64,000 nt of DNA from Halomonas saccharevitans (GTDB taxonomy: Bacteria > Pseudomonadota > Gammaproteobacteria > Pseudomonadales > Halomonadaceae), in NCBI RefSeq assembly GCF_900116405.1, contig NZ_FPAQ01000002.1:1-64000 (forward strand), given 5' to 3'. Below the pieces are notes generated by a model that ran no database searches, was not told the origin of the DNA, and saw only the letters and a program-made list of their open reading frames with translations. The translations under genes were made by a program, and so were the position numbers. Position 1 is the first letter of the stretch. Each line of letters begins with the position of its first letter. Positions 26,396 through 35,075 of this stretch are shown here, piece by piece.

Positions 26396-28534
26396 TCACT
26401 CCTCCTGAAGAGTCGGGATTCGCTGCAGCTTGCGGTCTCCGGCGGTGCCGGGGTCATGGGTCTCGACGCCGCCCTTGCCCGCGGCCAGGCGTGCCGCCTT
26501 CTCATAGCGCTTGCGGCGCTTGATCTCCGGCGGGCAGCGCTGGTCGTCGTGGTAGGTGATCTGGCAATCGAGACAGTAGTGACACTCGTTGGCATTGATG
26601 TGGCCGTCGGGGTGGATGGCGGCCACCTCGCATTCGTTGGCGCATATCTGGCACGGGCTGCCGCAGTCATTGCGGTGCCGCTTCAACCAGTCGAACAGTC
26701 GCAGGCGGGCAGGGATGGCCAGGCCGGCCCCCAGCGGGCAGACGTAGCGGCAGTAGAACTTGTGGTTGAAGGCCGAGATCGCCACCAGCGCCAGGGCGTA
26801 GAGCAAAAAGCCCCACTCGCGCTGGAAGCGCAGGGTGATGGCGGTCTTGAAGGGCTCCACCTCGGCGTAGCGCTCGGCGGTACCCAGCGAGTGCAGCGAG
26901 AGCGCGAACAGGCCCAGCAGGAGGATGTACTTCACCGCCCAGAGGCGCTCGTGGAGCCCGAAGGGCACCTCGATCTGCTTCACGCCCAGCTTGCGAGCGG
27001 CCTTGTTGACCAGGTCCTGCAGGGCCCCGAAGGGACACAGCCAGCCGCAGAAGACGCCGCGGCCCCACAGCAGCAGGCTGACCGCCACGAAGGACCAGAG
27101 GATGAACATCATCGGGTCGATCAGGAAGGAGCCCCAGCTGAAACCGCTGATCAGCGAATTGGTGAACGTCAGGATGTTGACCACCGAGAGCTGGGCCAGG
27201 GAGTACCAGCCGATGAACACCAGGGTGTAGACCAGGAAACCCAGGCGCAGCGGGCGCAGGATCCGCGGATGGCGCGCCAGCACGTCCTGGAACAGCATGA
27301 CGATCGTCAGCACGATGAGGCCGGCGGCCAGCACGGCGATCTGGAACGCCTTGTCGCGCCATACCTGTACCCAGATCGGCTCCTCCACCGGCGGCTCGGG
27401 GCGTTCGATGTAGGCCTCGGGGACGCTATAGTCGGCGCTGAAGCGGCGGAACTCGGTGTCCAGGGGGCCGGAGGCGCGGCGCACCAGCAGCTCCAGCTGC
27501 CAGGGGCGGCCGGGATCGAAGGCGGCCTCATCGCGGACGATGAAGATGTCGCGCTCGTCGAGGCGCGGCGCCCCCTCGATGTCCAGCCTGCCCAGGCGGA
27601 TATGGTCGCGGTCGTGAAAGCTGACCCTGGTGTTGCCCTGGGAGAGTTCGATGCGATCGAAGATGCCGCCGCGCACGTAGCCCGAGCCCTTGAAGGAGTA
27701 GTCGCCACGGCCCATAACCGCGATGGCGTGCTCACCCTCCTCCAGCTCCGCCATCAGCTGGTCGTACTCGGTGTCGCCCAGCAGGTTGCGGCCGGCCGTG
27801 GGCGGGTTCAGGTAGGTGATGAAGAGCTCGATGAAGGTCCGGTCGGCGGGCTGCGGGGTGTGCAGGTAGTCCTCGGCGGGGCTGCCGGCGAAGGCGGCGT
27901 CGACCTCGCCATGGGTCAGACGCAGGCGCCGGATGGTGCCGTCGCCGGTGAGCGTAGCCCAGTCGGCGGGTTTGAAGACGTCTTCCAGGACCGTCGCCGC
28001 CGGGGCGGCGGAGGGATCGGCGATCAATCCCTGCTCCGCGGCGACCTTTCGCGCGGCCCGGGTGATGGTGTCGCTGACGACGATGACGGTGACGGTGGCG
28101 CCGGAGATGGCGTCCAGTTCCTCACCGATCTTGAGACGGTCGTTGACGTGGGCGGGCACGTGGTCGTCGGCGAAGCCCTCGAGCTTCGACTCGGGGATAC
28201 CCACCAGCATGATGGGTTCCTCGTGGCCGAGGATGTCGGCCTGGACGATGCGCCCCTCGAGGTCGATGCCCACCAGCACGTTGACCGGCTTGCCCGAGTA
28301 GGCCGGGATCGGCGCCACATCGACGCTCTCGAAGGCATAGCCGATGAGCTCGTCGCCGGCGTACACCTCGCTCACCGGCCACTGGGACTCGGCGGCTTCG
28401 AGCCGATCACCCTCAGGGAACCCCTCGCGAATCTGCGCCAGCTCCAGGGCGTGCAGCGATGAGGAGAGCAGCAACAGGCCAAGAGCGACTATCAACCCGA
28501 GCCATCGGGCTGTGATCCTGCGGCGTATCGACAT
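26396..28534 (-). CDS. nosR: NosR, membrane flavo-iron-sulfur protein supporting nitrous oxide reduction
   Basis: The 712-residue protein has a signal-like first helix, a periplasmic FMN-binding domain (about residues 90-190, with ISGATVTVIV as the flavin-attachment region), several membrane helices, and cytoplasmic Cys motifs CGWLCPFG and CRYVCPLG. A polyferredoxin-like C-terminus follows (CQICANECEVAAIHPDG and CHYCLDC). It transfers electrons toward NosZ. I chose ATG 28534; an upstream ATG at 28573 lies in the hairpin-rich spacer after the cytochrome gene. Confidence 0.95.
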   Translation of the reverse strand: MSIRRRITARWLGLIVALGLLLLSSSLHALELAQIREGFPEGDRLEAAESQWPVSEVYAGDELIGYAFESVDVAPIPAYSGKPVNVLVGIDLEGRIVQADILGHEEPIMLVGIPESKLEGFADDHVPAHVNDRLKIGEELDAISGATVTVIVVSDTITRAARKVAAEQGLIADPSAAPAATVLEDVFKPADWATLTGDGTIRRLRLTHGEVDAAFAGSPAEDYLHTPQPADRTFIELFITYLNPPTAGRNLLGDTEYDQLMAELEEGEHAIAVMGRGDYSFKGSGYVRGGIFDRIELSQGNTRVSFHDRDHIRLGRLDIEGAPRLDERDIFIVRDEAAFDPGRPWQLELLVRRASGPLDTEFRRFSADYSVPEAYIERPEPPVEEPIWVQVWRDKAFQIAVLAAGLIVLTIVMLFQDVLARHPRILRPLRLGFLVYTLVFIGWYSLAQLSVVNILTFTNSLISGFSWGSFLIDPMMFILWSFVAVSLLLWGRGVFCGWLCPFGALQDLVNKAARKLGVKQIEVPFGLHERLWAVKYILLLGLFALSLHSLGTAERYAEVEPFKTAITLRFQREWGFLLYALALVAISAFNHKFYCRYVCPLGAGLAIPARLRLFDWLKRHRNDCGSPCQICANECEVAAIHPDGHINANECHYCLDCQITYHDDQRCPPEIKRRKRYEKAARLAAGKGGVETHDPGTAGDRKLQRIPTLQEE

Positions 28535-28560
28535 GGTGGCTCCCCGAGGCAAAAGCAGGG

Positions 28561-28610
28561 GAAGGGCGGGCATGCCGCCCTTCAGGCAGAGGGCCGGCCC
28601 GAAGGCCGGC
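28561..28610 (-). other. Two consecutive hairpins between the cytochrome c gene and nosR
   Basis: In transcript order, GCCGGCC-TTCG-GGCCGGC (plus-strand 28593-28610) is a UUCG-capped 7-bp stem. It is followed by GAAGGGCGG-CATGC-CCGCCCTTC (28561-28583), a perfect 9-bp stem, then CCCTGCTTTTGCC. The pair could partly terminate after the cytochrome gene or mark a processing site, making the cytochrome mRNA more abundant than nosR. Confidence 0.6.
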
Positions 28611-28616
28611 GCGGCC

Positions 28617-28934
28617 TCAGGGCGTGAGGCTGGCGTAGTAGGCGGCGATATCGGCGATATCCTCGTCGGACAGCGCCTTGGCCTGGGGGGTCATCATCGC
28701 GGACATGCCGCCACCGCGCTCGCCTGACCGGTAGGCCTTGAGGGAGCTCACAAGGTACTCGGCGTTCTGGCCGGCGAGATTCGGATAGATGGGAGCGGTG
28801 GCCTGGCCGTCGGTGCCGTGACAGGCGGCGCAGACGGCGACCTTGCCCTCTCCGGCGGCGGGATCACCGGCGGCCTGGGCGCCCATGGCGAGGAAGGCGC
28901 TGCCCAGCAGGGCCACAGCGATTAACGACTTCAT
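28617..28934 (-). CDS. Small periplasmic cytochrome c heading the nos operon
   Basis: The 105-residue protein has a signal peptide ([15 protein letters not shown]) and one heme c site, CAACH at 35-39. Distal Met candidates lie in [11 protein letters not shown], followed by the C-terminal helix [13 protein letters not shown], giving a class I cytochrome of the c5/c553 kind. GGAGG precedes ATG 28934. It has an FNR-type box upstream and nosR downstream, so it is probably an electron donor to NosZ or NirS. I do not assign a gene symbol. Confidence 0.9.
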   Translation of the reverse strand: MKSLIAVALLGSAFLAMGAQAAGDPAAGEGKVAVCAACHGTDGQATAPIYPNLAGQNAEYLVSSLKAYRSGERGGGMSAMMTPQAKALSDEDIADIAAYYASLTP

Positions 28935-28945
28935 AATGTACCTCC

Positions 28946-28957
28946 AAAATGCATCTT
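28946..28957 (-). promoter_or_regulatory. NsrR-type half-site over the cytochrome ribosome binding site
   Basis: AAGATGCATTTT on the minus strand matches the left half of the NsrR consensus (AAGATGYATTT). The second half is poor. It ends about 10 nt before the start codon and would block transcription or translation start if bound. Confidence 0.4.
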
Positions 28958-29040
28958 TAGCTGTTTGAAAAAGGCCTGTCTCGGGCAGACGCCGCGCCAG
29001 GCGAGTCATGTCATGATGCCAGCTGCCATCGAGATCAGGC

Positions 29041-29054
29041 TTGATGTGCATCAT
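29041..29054 (-). promoter_or_regulatory. FNR/ANR/DNR-type box for the cytochrome-nos operon
   Basis: TTGATGTGCATCAT fits TTGAT-N4-ATCAA with one mismatch. On the minus strand a -10-like CATCAT (29013-29018) lies exactly 22 nt downstream, placing the box centre near -41.5, the class II activator position. Confidence 0.65.
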
Positions 29055-29120
29055 GTTCAGCCTAGCCCGCGAAGCGCGGAAGGTAAAAGGAGCCGCTAAT
29101 GCAGGCGAGGGCCGAACGTC

Positions 29121-29573
29121 TCAAGCATCGGGCGGAGGATCATCGAGCTGCAGCAGCCGAACCAGCGTGGGACGCTGGGGGCCAAGCAGATCGGCCAGGG
29201 TGTAGCGATCGAGCACGGCGAGAAAGGCGCCGAGTGCCTCGGCCAGGATCGGCTTGAGCCGACAGGCGGGAGTGATCACGCACTCATTGCTGTCACCGAA
29301 GCACTCGACGAGCTCGAGGTCGCGCTCGGTGGCGCGTACCAGCTCGCCCAGCGGAATGCTCTCGGGGCTGCGCTTGAGCACCAGGCCGCCGTTCTTGCCG
29401 CGAATGGCAGTGAGGTAGCCCTGGTGGTTGAGATCCTGCACCACCTTCATCAGGTGGTTGCGGGAGATCTCGAAGCGCTCGGCGATCTCGTTGATGGTCG
29501 AACGCTCCTCGCCTTTCACGGCCAGGAAGAGCAACACTCGCAGCGAATAGTCGGTGAAACGGGTCAGGTGCAT
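29121..29573 (-). CDS. nsrR: Rrf2-family nitric-oxide-sensing repressor NsrR
   Basis: The 150-residue protein begins MHLTRFTDYSLRVLLFLAV, the NsrR/Rrf2 N-terminus, with winged helix EISRNHLMKVVQDLNHQGYL. Three Cys (ECFGDSNECVITPACRL) provide the Fe-S cluster that NO destroys, and the C-terminal DRYTLADLL is typical of NsrR. It represses NO-response genes until NO is present. AAGATGYA-type sites occur at several promoters in the window. The nearest, at 29717-29739, lies between this gene and divergent nnrS. I chose ATG 29573 although its SD is weak, because an upstream ATG (29630) overlaps likely promoter sequence. Confidence 0.9.
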   Translation of the reverse strand: MHLTRFTDYSLRVLLFLAVKGEERSTINEIAERFEISRNHLMKVVQDLNHQGYLTAIRGKNGGLVLKRSPESIPLGELVRATERDLELVECFGDSNECVITPACRLKPILAEALGAFLAVLDRYTLADLLGPQRPTLVRLLQLDDPPPDA

Positions 29574-29716
29574 GAGAATCCCGGCGCCTCGGGCGCCTTG
29601 ATAGGCTGGATGGGCGGAAAGACTCGCCATTCTATCATTATGCCAATCTGAGCTGCTGCGCGGCGGCATTCGGTCACGGAGGCGGCCGCTTGGGCAGGAT
29701 TGGCAAGGTCACGATT

Positions 29717-29739
29717 AAGATGTAATTTACATGCATGTT
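29717..29739. promoter_or_regulatory. NsrR-type palindrome between nsrR and nnrS
   Basis: The site starts AAGATGTAATTTACAT and continues GCATGTT. Its core ATGTAATTTACAT is a perfect palindrome and the left arm matches NsrR's AAGATGYA. It overlaps the assigned nnrS start codon at 29735, so either the true start is further downstream or the box controls translation start as well. Confidence 0.5.
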
Positions 29740-30925
29740 AAAGGTCCCTGTCAATGCGCCAGGTCAATTTTCGGGCGTGCGCCGGCCCGACCGGCGTCCC
29801 GCCTGGCCGCTGTTCTTTCCGCTCGCCGCCCTGCAGGCGGCGCTGGCGCTGCCGCTATCGCTGGCGGCGATGGTGACGGGATCAGGGTGGCTCTCCGGGC
29901 TGGCGACGCCGGCCGCCCATGGGCGAGAGCTGCTGTTTGGCTTCGCCCTGGCGGTGATCGCCGGCTACCTGCTGGGACCGCTGCCGATACGGCGACTGAC
30001 TCTCCTGGCGGGGCTGTGGCTGATCGGGCGCCTCGGGTGGCTGGCCCTGCCCATGGCCTGGCCGGCGCTGCTGGCCGATGCAGCCTTCGCCCTGCTGCTG
30101 GCCGTGGGAGTGGTGCCACGTTTCCTGGCGGCGAAGAAGTGGCGTAACCGCCTGCTCTCCCCGCTGCTGGGGCTGCTCTGCCTGTTGGCCGTGGCCAGTC
30201 TCGCGGCGCGCGCGCTCGCCCCGGGGCTGCTCTCGCCGCTGCTCCATCAGGGCGTGCTATGGCTGCTGTTGCTGATGGTCTTCATGGGGGGACGGGTGAT
30301 CGCACCGGCGGTCAATGGCCACCTGGTGGTCCGCGGCCGGGCGGCGGGGGGCGGCGTACAGCCGCGGTTGGAAGCCACCCTCCTGGGGCTGCTGGTAGCC
30401 GTCGGCATCACCGTCACTCAGCGCGCGCTATGGCCGCTGGCCGGCGTGTTGCTCGTCCTGGCGGGCCTCGTGATCCTGGTGCGCCTGTGGCGCTGGGCGC
30501 CCTGGCGGCTGCAGGGCCGTCCCGACCTGCTCGCCCTGCTGCTGGGTTACGCTTGGCTGGGCGTGGGGGCATGGCTCCTGGCGGCCGATCTGCTGTCCGG
30601 CACCGCGCCGGCGGCTCGACTGCATGCCGTGACGGTCGGGGCGCTCGGCACGCTGGCAAGCGCCATCATGCTGCGCCAGGCCATCCTGAGGGCCAAGGGG
30701 CACCCGGCCGGCGAGCCGTGGCTGGCGGTCCTGGCGGGGCTGTTTGCCCTGGCGGCCGGGCTGCGTCTCGCCATGCCTCTGGCGGGGAGCGGCTGGCACC
30801 TGCTGCTATGGGGCTCGGCCGGCTGCTGGAGCCTGGCCTGGCTGCTGGTGGCCTGGCGGCTGCGGTACTGGTCACGCCGAGCGGCCTTGCGCGCCGCGGC
30901 GCGAGCCGCGACGCCGGCAACTTGA
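29735..30925 (+). CDS. nnrS: NnrS family membrane protein (copy 1)
   Basis: The 396-residue protein has about twelve helices. The N-terminal part (WPLFFPLAALQAALALPLSL, HGRELLFGFALAVIAGYLLG) and the conserved MGGRVIAPAVNG match NnrS. NnrS is a heme- and copper-containing membrane protein that relieves nitrosative stress in other bacteria. The H-x-H-E-M-L-FG motif seen in copy 2 is reduced to HGRELLFG here. The start is uncertain: ATG 29735 lies inside an NsrR-like palindrome and GTG 29777 is an alternative. Confidence 0.85.
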   Translation: MLKVPVNAPGQFSGVRRPDRRPAWPLFFPLAALQAALALPLSLAAMVTGSGWLSGLATPAAHGRELLFGFALAVIAGYLLGPLPIRRLTLLAGLWLIGRLGWLALPMAWPALLADAAFALLLAVGVVPRFLAAKKWRNRLLSPLLGLLCLLAVASLAARALAPGLLSPLLHQGVLWLLLLMVFMGGRVIAPAVNGHLVVRGRAAGGGVQPRLEATLLGLLVAVGITVTQRALWPLAGVLLVLAGLVILVRLWRWAPWRLQGRPDLLALLLGYAWLGVGAWLLAADLLSGTAPAARLHAVTVGALGTLASAIMLRQAILRAKGHPAGEPWLAVLAGLFALAAGLRLAMPLAGSGWHLLLWGSAGCWSLAWLLVAWRLRYWSRRAALRAAARAATPAT

Positions 30926-30935
30926 TCTGGGTCAG
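30922..30935 (+). promoter_or_regulatory. FNR/ANR/DNR-type box upstream of hemN
   Basis: TTGATCTGGGTCAG fits the left half fully and the right half in part. CATAAT at 30976-30981 is a good -10. The box centre would then be near -60, a class I activator position. It overlaps the nnrS stop. Confidence 0.5.
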
Positions 30936-31039
30936 CTACCCCTTCGAGGGTACCGACGCGCGCGGTCGCGGCTGGCATAATTCGCCCAACGGTGACGGCT
31001 GTGGCCGCCGCCCTCCGGTTAAAGAGGCTCGATTCGATC

Positions 31040-32425
31040 ATGCAAGATACCCTGCCGTTCATCCGCCCCCTGGTCGAGAAGTACGATCGCCCCGGCCCGC
31101 GCTACACCTCCTATCCCACGGCGCCGCAGTTCCAGGCGGCCTTCGCCGAGGATGATTACCGGGCCGCCGCCGAGCGCAGCAACGCGGCCGCGTCGCCCAA
31201 GCCGCTGTCGGCCTACGTGCACATCCCCTTCTGCGAGAGCCTCTGCTACTACTGCGCCTGCAACAAGATCATCACCCACAATCGCGAGCGGGCGGCGGAG
31301 TACCTGGCCTGGCTCAAGCGCGAGATCGAGCTGCAAGGGGCGCTGTTCGACGAGTCGCGGCGCATGACCCAGCTGCACCTGGGCGGCGGCACCCCGACCT
31401 ACCTCGACAACGACCAACTCGGCGAGCTGATGGCGGCGCTGGACGCGGCCTTCCACTTCGCTGCCCCCGAGGAGAGGGAGTTCTCCCTCGAGGTGGACCC
31501 GCGCACCGTGACCCCCGCGCAGATCCATGAGCTTTACGCCCTGGGCTTCAATCGCCTGAGCTTCGGCGTGCAGGACTTCGACACCCGGGTGCAGGAGGCG
31601 GTCAACCGCCTGCAGAGCGAGGAGCAGGTGCTGGAGCTGGTGGCGGCGGCCCGTGAGGCGGGCTTCCAGTCGGTGAGCGTCGACCTGATCTACGGCCTGC
31701 CGCTGCAGACCGTGGCGAGTTTCGACGAGACGCTTGCCAAGATCATTGCCCTGCGCCCGGATCGCATTGCCACCTACAGCTATGCCCACCTGCCGGAGCT
31801 GTTCAAGGCGCAGCGGCTGATCCGCCCCGAGGACATGCCGCCGCCGGAGCGCAAGATCGAGCTGCTGGAGCTGATCATCCGCCGCCTCACCGCGGCGGGC
31901 TATGTCTACATCGGCATGGATCACTTCGCCCTGCCCGAGGACGAGCTCTCGCGGGCCCGCGAGAACGGCACCCTGCAGCGCAACTTCCAGGGCTACTCGA
32001 CCCATGCCGACTGCGACCTGATCGGCCTGGGCAACACCGCCATCGGCAAGGTCGGCGACAGCTACAGCCAGAACGTCAAGGAGACCGCCCAGTACCAGGC
32101 GCGCCTGGAGGCGGGGCGGCTGCCGGTGATGCGCGGCTACCGCCTCAACGCCGACGACGTGCTGCGCCGCGACGTGATCAACGCCCTGATGTGCCATGGC
32201 CGCATCGACTTCGCCGCGATCGAGGCGGCCCACGGCATCGTCTTCCGCGAGACCTTCGCCGAGGCCCTCGAGGAGCTCGAGGAGATGGTCGACGACGGCC
32301 TGCTGGCCATCTCCGACACCGCCATCGAGGTGCTGCCCGCCGGGCGGCTGATGATGCGCAACGCCGCCATGGCCTTCGACGCCTACCTGAGCCACAGCAC
32401 CGGGCGCTATTCGCGCACCGTTTGA
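31040..32425 (+). CDS. hemN: Oxygen-independent coproporphyrinogen III oxidase
   Basis: The 461-residue radical-SAM enzyme has the 4Fe-4S triad in HIPFCESLCYYCACNK (C65, C69, C72), the SAM-binding GGGTP (LGGGTPTYL) and the HemN C-terminal domain. It makes protoporphyrinogen IX without O2, supplying heme for the cytochromes encoded around it. ATG 31040 follows AAAGAGG. An FNR-type box upstream fits anaerobic induction. A strong terminator follows at 32472. Confidence 0.97.
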   Translation: MQDTLPFIRPLVEKYDRPGPRYTSYPTAPQFQAAFAEDDYRAAAERSNAAASPKPLSAYVHIPFCESLCYYCACNKIITHNRERAAEYLAWLKREIELQGALFDESRRMTQLHLGGGTPTYLDNDQLGELMAALDAAFHFAAPEEREFSLEVDPRTVTPAQIHELYALGFNRLSFGVQDFDTRVQEAVNRLQSEEQVLELVAAAREAGFQSVSVDLIYGLPLQTVASFDETLAKIIALRPDRIATYSYAHLPELFKAQRLIRPEDMPPPERKIELLELIIRRLTAAGYVYIGMDHFALPEDELSRARENGTLQRNFQGYSTHADCDLIGLGNTAIGKVGDSYSQNVKETAQYQARLEAGRLPVMRGYRLNADDVLRRDVINALMCHGRIDFAAIEAAHGIVFRETFAEALEELEEMVDDGLLAISDTAIEVLPAGRLMMRNAAMAFDAYLSHSTGRYSRTV

Positions 32426-32471
32426 CCCCGGCGGCCATTCTGCTCGGTGCGGTTTTATCCTGCCCAACGTA

Positions 32472-32497
32472 GTGCGGCGCCCCGAGGGGCGCCGCAC
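32472..32497. terminator. Bidirectional terminator between hemN and gdhA
   Basis: GTGCGGCGCCCC (32472-32483) pairs perfectly with GGGGCGCCGCAC (32486-32497), and TTCTTATT follows on the hemN side. Confidence 0.85.
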
Positions 32498-32549
32498 TTC
32501 TTATTGCTTCAGTCTGGCCTCTTCTGGCCTCTGTCCAGGCTTCTCGGGA

Positions 32550-33977
<1,428 letters not shown>

Positions 33978-34381
33978 TCATGCGGGTATTGGACATAGTA
34001 TTGACGCGAAATGCCTTTAAAAGCGCAAAAAACTATGCACCAAGATAAGGCATTAGGATAATTTAATAGATGGTGAGTCAACGTAATGACGGTCCGATCC
34101 GGCCGGTATGCGTGAATCGTCCCGGAAGGGGGAGAGGCTGGTGAGTGAGCGAGAATGCCTCGGGGGGCGCGGAGGGTGAGGGCAGGAGGGTGAGGCCGCG
34201 CAGGCGCGGCCATCTCCTCGGCACCGGCCCGCCGTCACCTCGCGTTAGCCTCGATACCGCTCCGCGGTGGCCCATTCGGGACGCGCCGTAAAGGCGCCGA
34301 GGGGTCGCGTACGGCCCCGCGGCGACATCGCCTGCGTTGAGGCAATTTCTATACATCTTGTGCTTGAGTCTTTCCGTTAGT

Positions 34382-34395
34382 CTATATATGGTACG
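34382..34395 (+). promoter_or_regulatory. NrdR-box-like motif upstream of ubiT-nrdJ
   Basis: CTATATATGGTACG resembles the NrdR consensus (ACWATATMTWGT class). A near-identical CTACATATGGTATG occurs upstream of nrdD at 41200-41213, and nowhere else that I noticed. NrdR normally uses two boxes about 31 bp apart; I see only one. Confidence 0.35.
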
Positions 34396-34427
34396 CAGCC
34401 CTCGGGAAACGCGCTGCTGGCGACGGC

Positions 34428-34441
34428 TTGACGCACGTCAG
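34428..34441 (+). promoter_or_regulatory. FNR/ANR/DNR-type box of the ubiT promoter
   Basis: TTGACGCACGTCAG fits TTGAY-N4-RTCAA with one mismatch. A -10 hexamer TAGGAT (34464-34469) lies exactly 22 nt downstream, giving a class II promoter about 40 nt before ubiT. Confidence 0.65.
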
Positions 34442-34516
34442 TGCAGGCGGTTTAGATGCCCCCTAGGATGAGCGCTCCGGCGGCCCAGCCGCACCGACGT
34501 CATCAGGAGAATCCGC

Positions 34517-35002
34517 ATGTCTCTGCCCCATCCGCCGTTGTCGCTTCCGCGCCCACCCGCCCCGAGCCGCCTGATCCGCGCCCTGGATCCCCGGGTGCCG
34601 CTGGGCGTCAAGCGCCGGCTGGTGGAGCCGCTGCTCAACCGCACCTTCGCCGAGCCGCTCGCGGAGGGCGAGTTCGATGCCCTGGAGGGGCGCCGGATCA
34701 GCCTGACCATCGAAGATCTCGGCGTGACGCTGACCCTGGGCCTCGCGGATCAGCGCCTGGTGCTCTGCCGTGAGCCCGGCGAGGCGACCATCCGCGGCGG
34801 CTGGCGCGAGTTTTTATGCCTGGCCACCCGGCGCGAGGATCCCGACAGCCTGTTCTTCCAGCGCCGCCTTTTGATCGAGGGCGACACCGAGCTTGGCCTG
34901 ACGGTCAAGAACCTGCTCGACGGGCGCGAGGAGGGCTTCGCCCAGGGGCGCCTCGGCGAGTGGCTGCTGCGCCTGGAGCGCCTCACGACGCGCGATCGCT
35001 GA
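34517..35002 (+). CDS. ubiT: UbiT, SCP2-domain factor for O2-independent ubiquinone synthesis
   Basis: The 161-residue soluble protein has an SCP2 lipid-binding domain (about residues 45-145). Recognisable parts are VPLGVKRRLVEPLLNRTF, LEGRRISLTIEDLGVTL and DSLFFQRRLLIEGDTELGL, which match UbiT (YhbT). It would bind ubiquinone precursors while UbiU/UbiV hydroxylate them anaerobically; their genes lie at 42119-44043. An FNR-type promoter drives it, and nrdJa follows 73 nt later. Confidence 0.88.
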   Translation: MSLPHPPLSLPRPPAPSRLIRALDPRVPLGVKRRLVEPLLNRTFAEPLAEGEFDALEGRRISLTIEDLGVTLTLGLADQRLVLCREPGEATIRGGWREFLCLATRREDPDSLFFQRRLLIEGDTELGLTVKNLLDGREEGFAQGRLGEWLLRLERLTTRDR

Positions 35003-35075
35003 TCTCGCCGCCCGCGCCGGCCCGTATTTCTCTATCGATACCGATTCACCACGACACCGCTCTGGAGACCCCGAC

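Noticed and set aside
26183-28462. 759-codon plus-strand open frame over nosR
   Set aside because: nosR on the opposite strand has clear motifs; this translation has none.
35003-35075. Cobalamin riboswitch before nrdJa
   Set aside because: The ubiT-nrdJa gap is only 73 nt and shows none of the conserved B12-box sequence.
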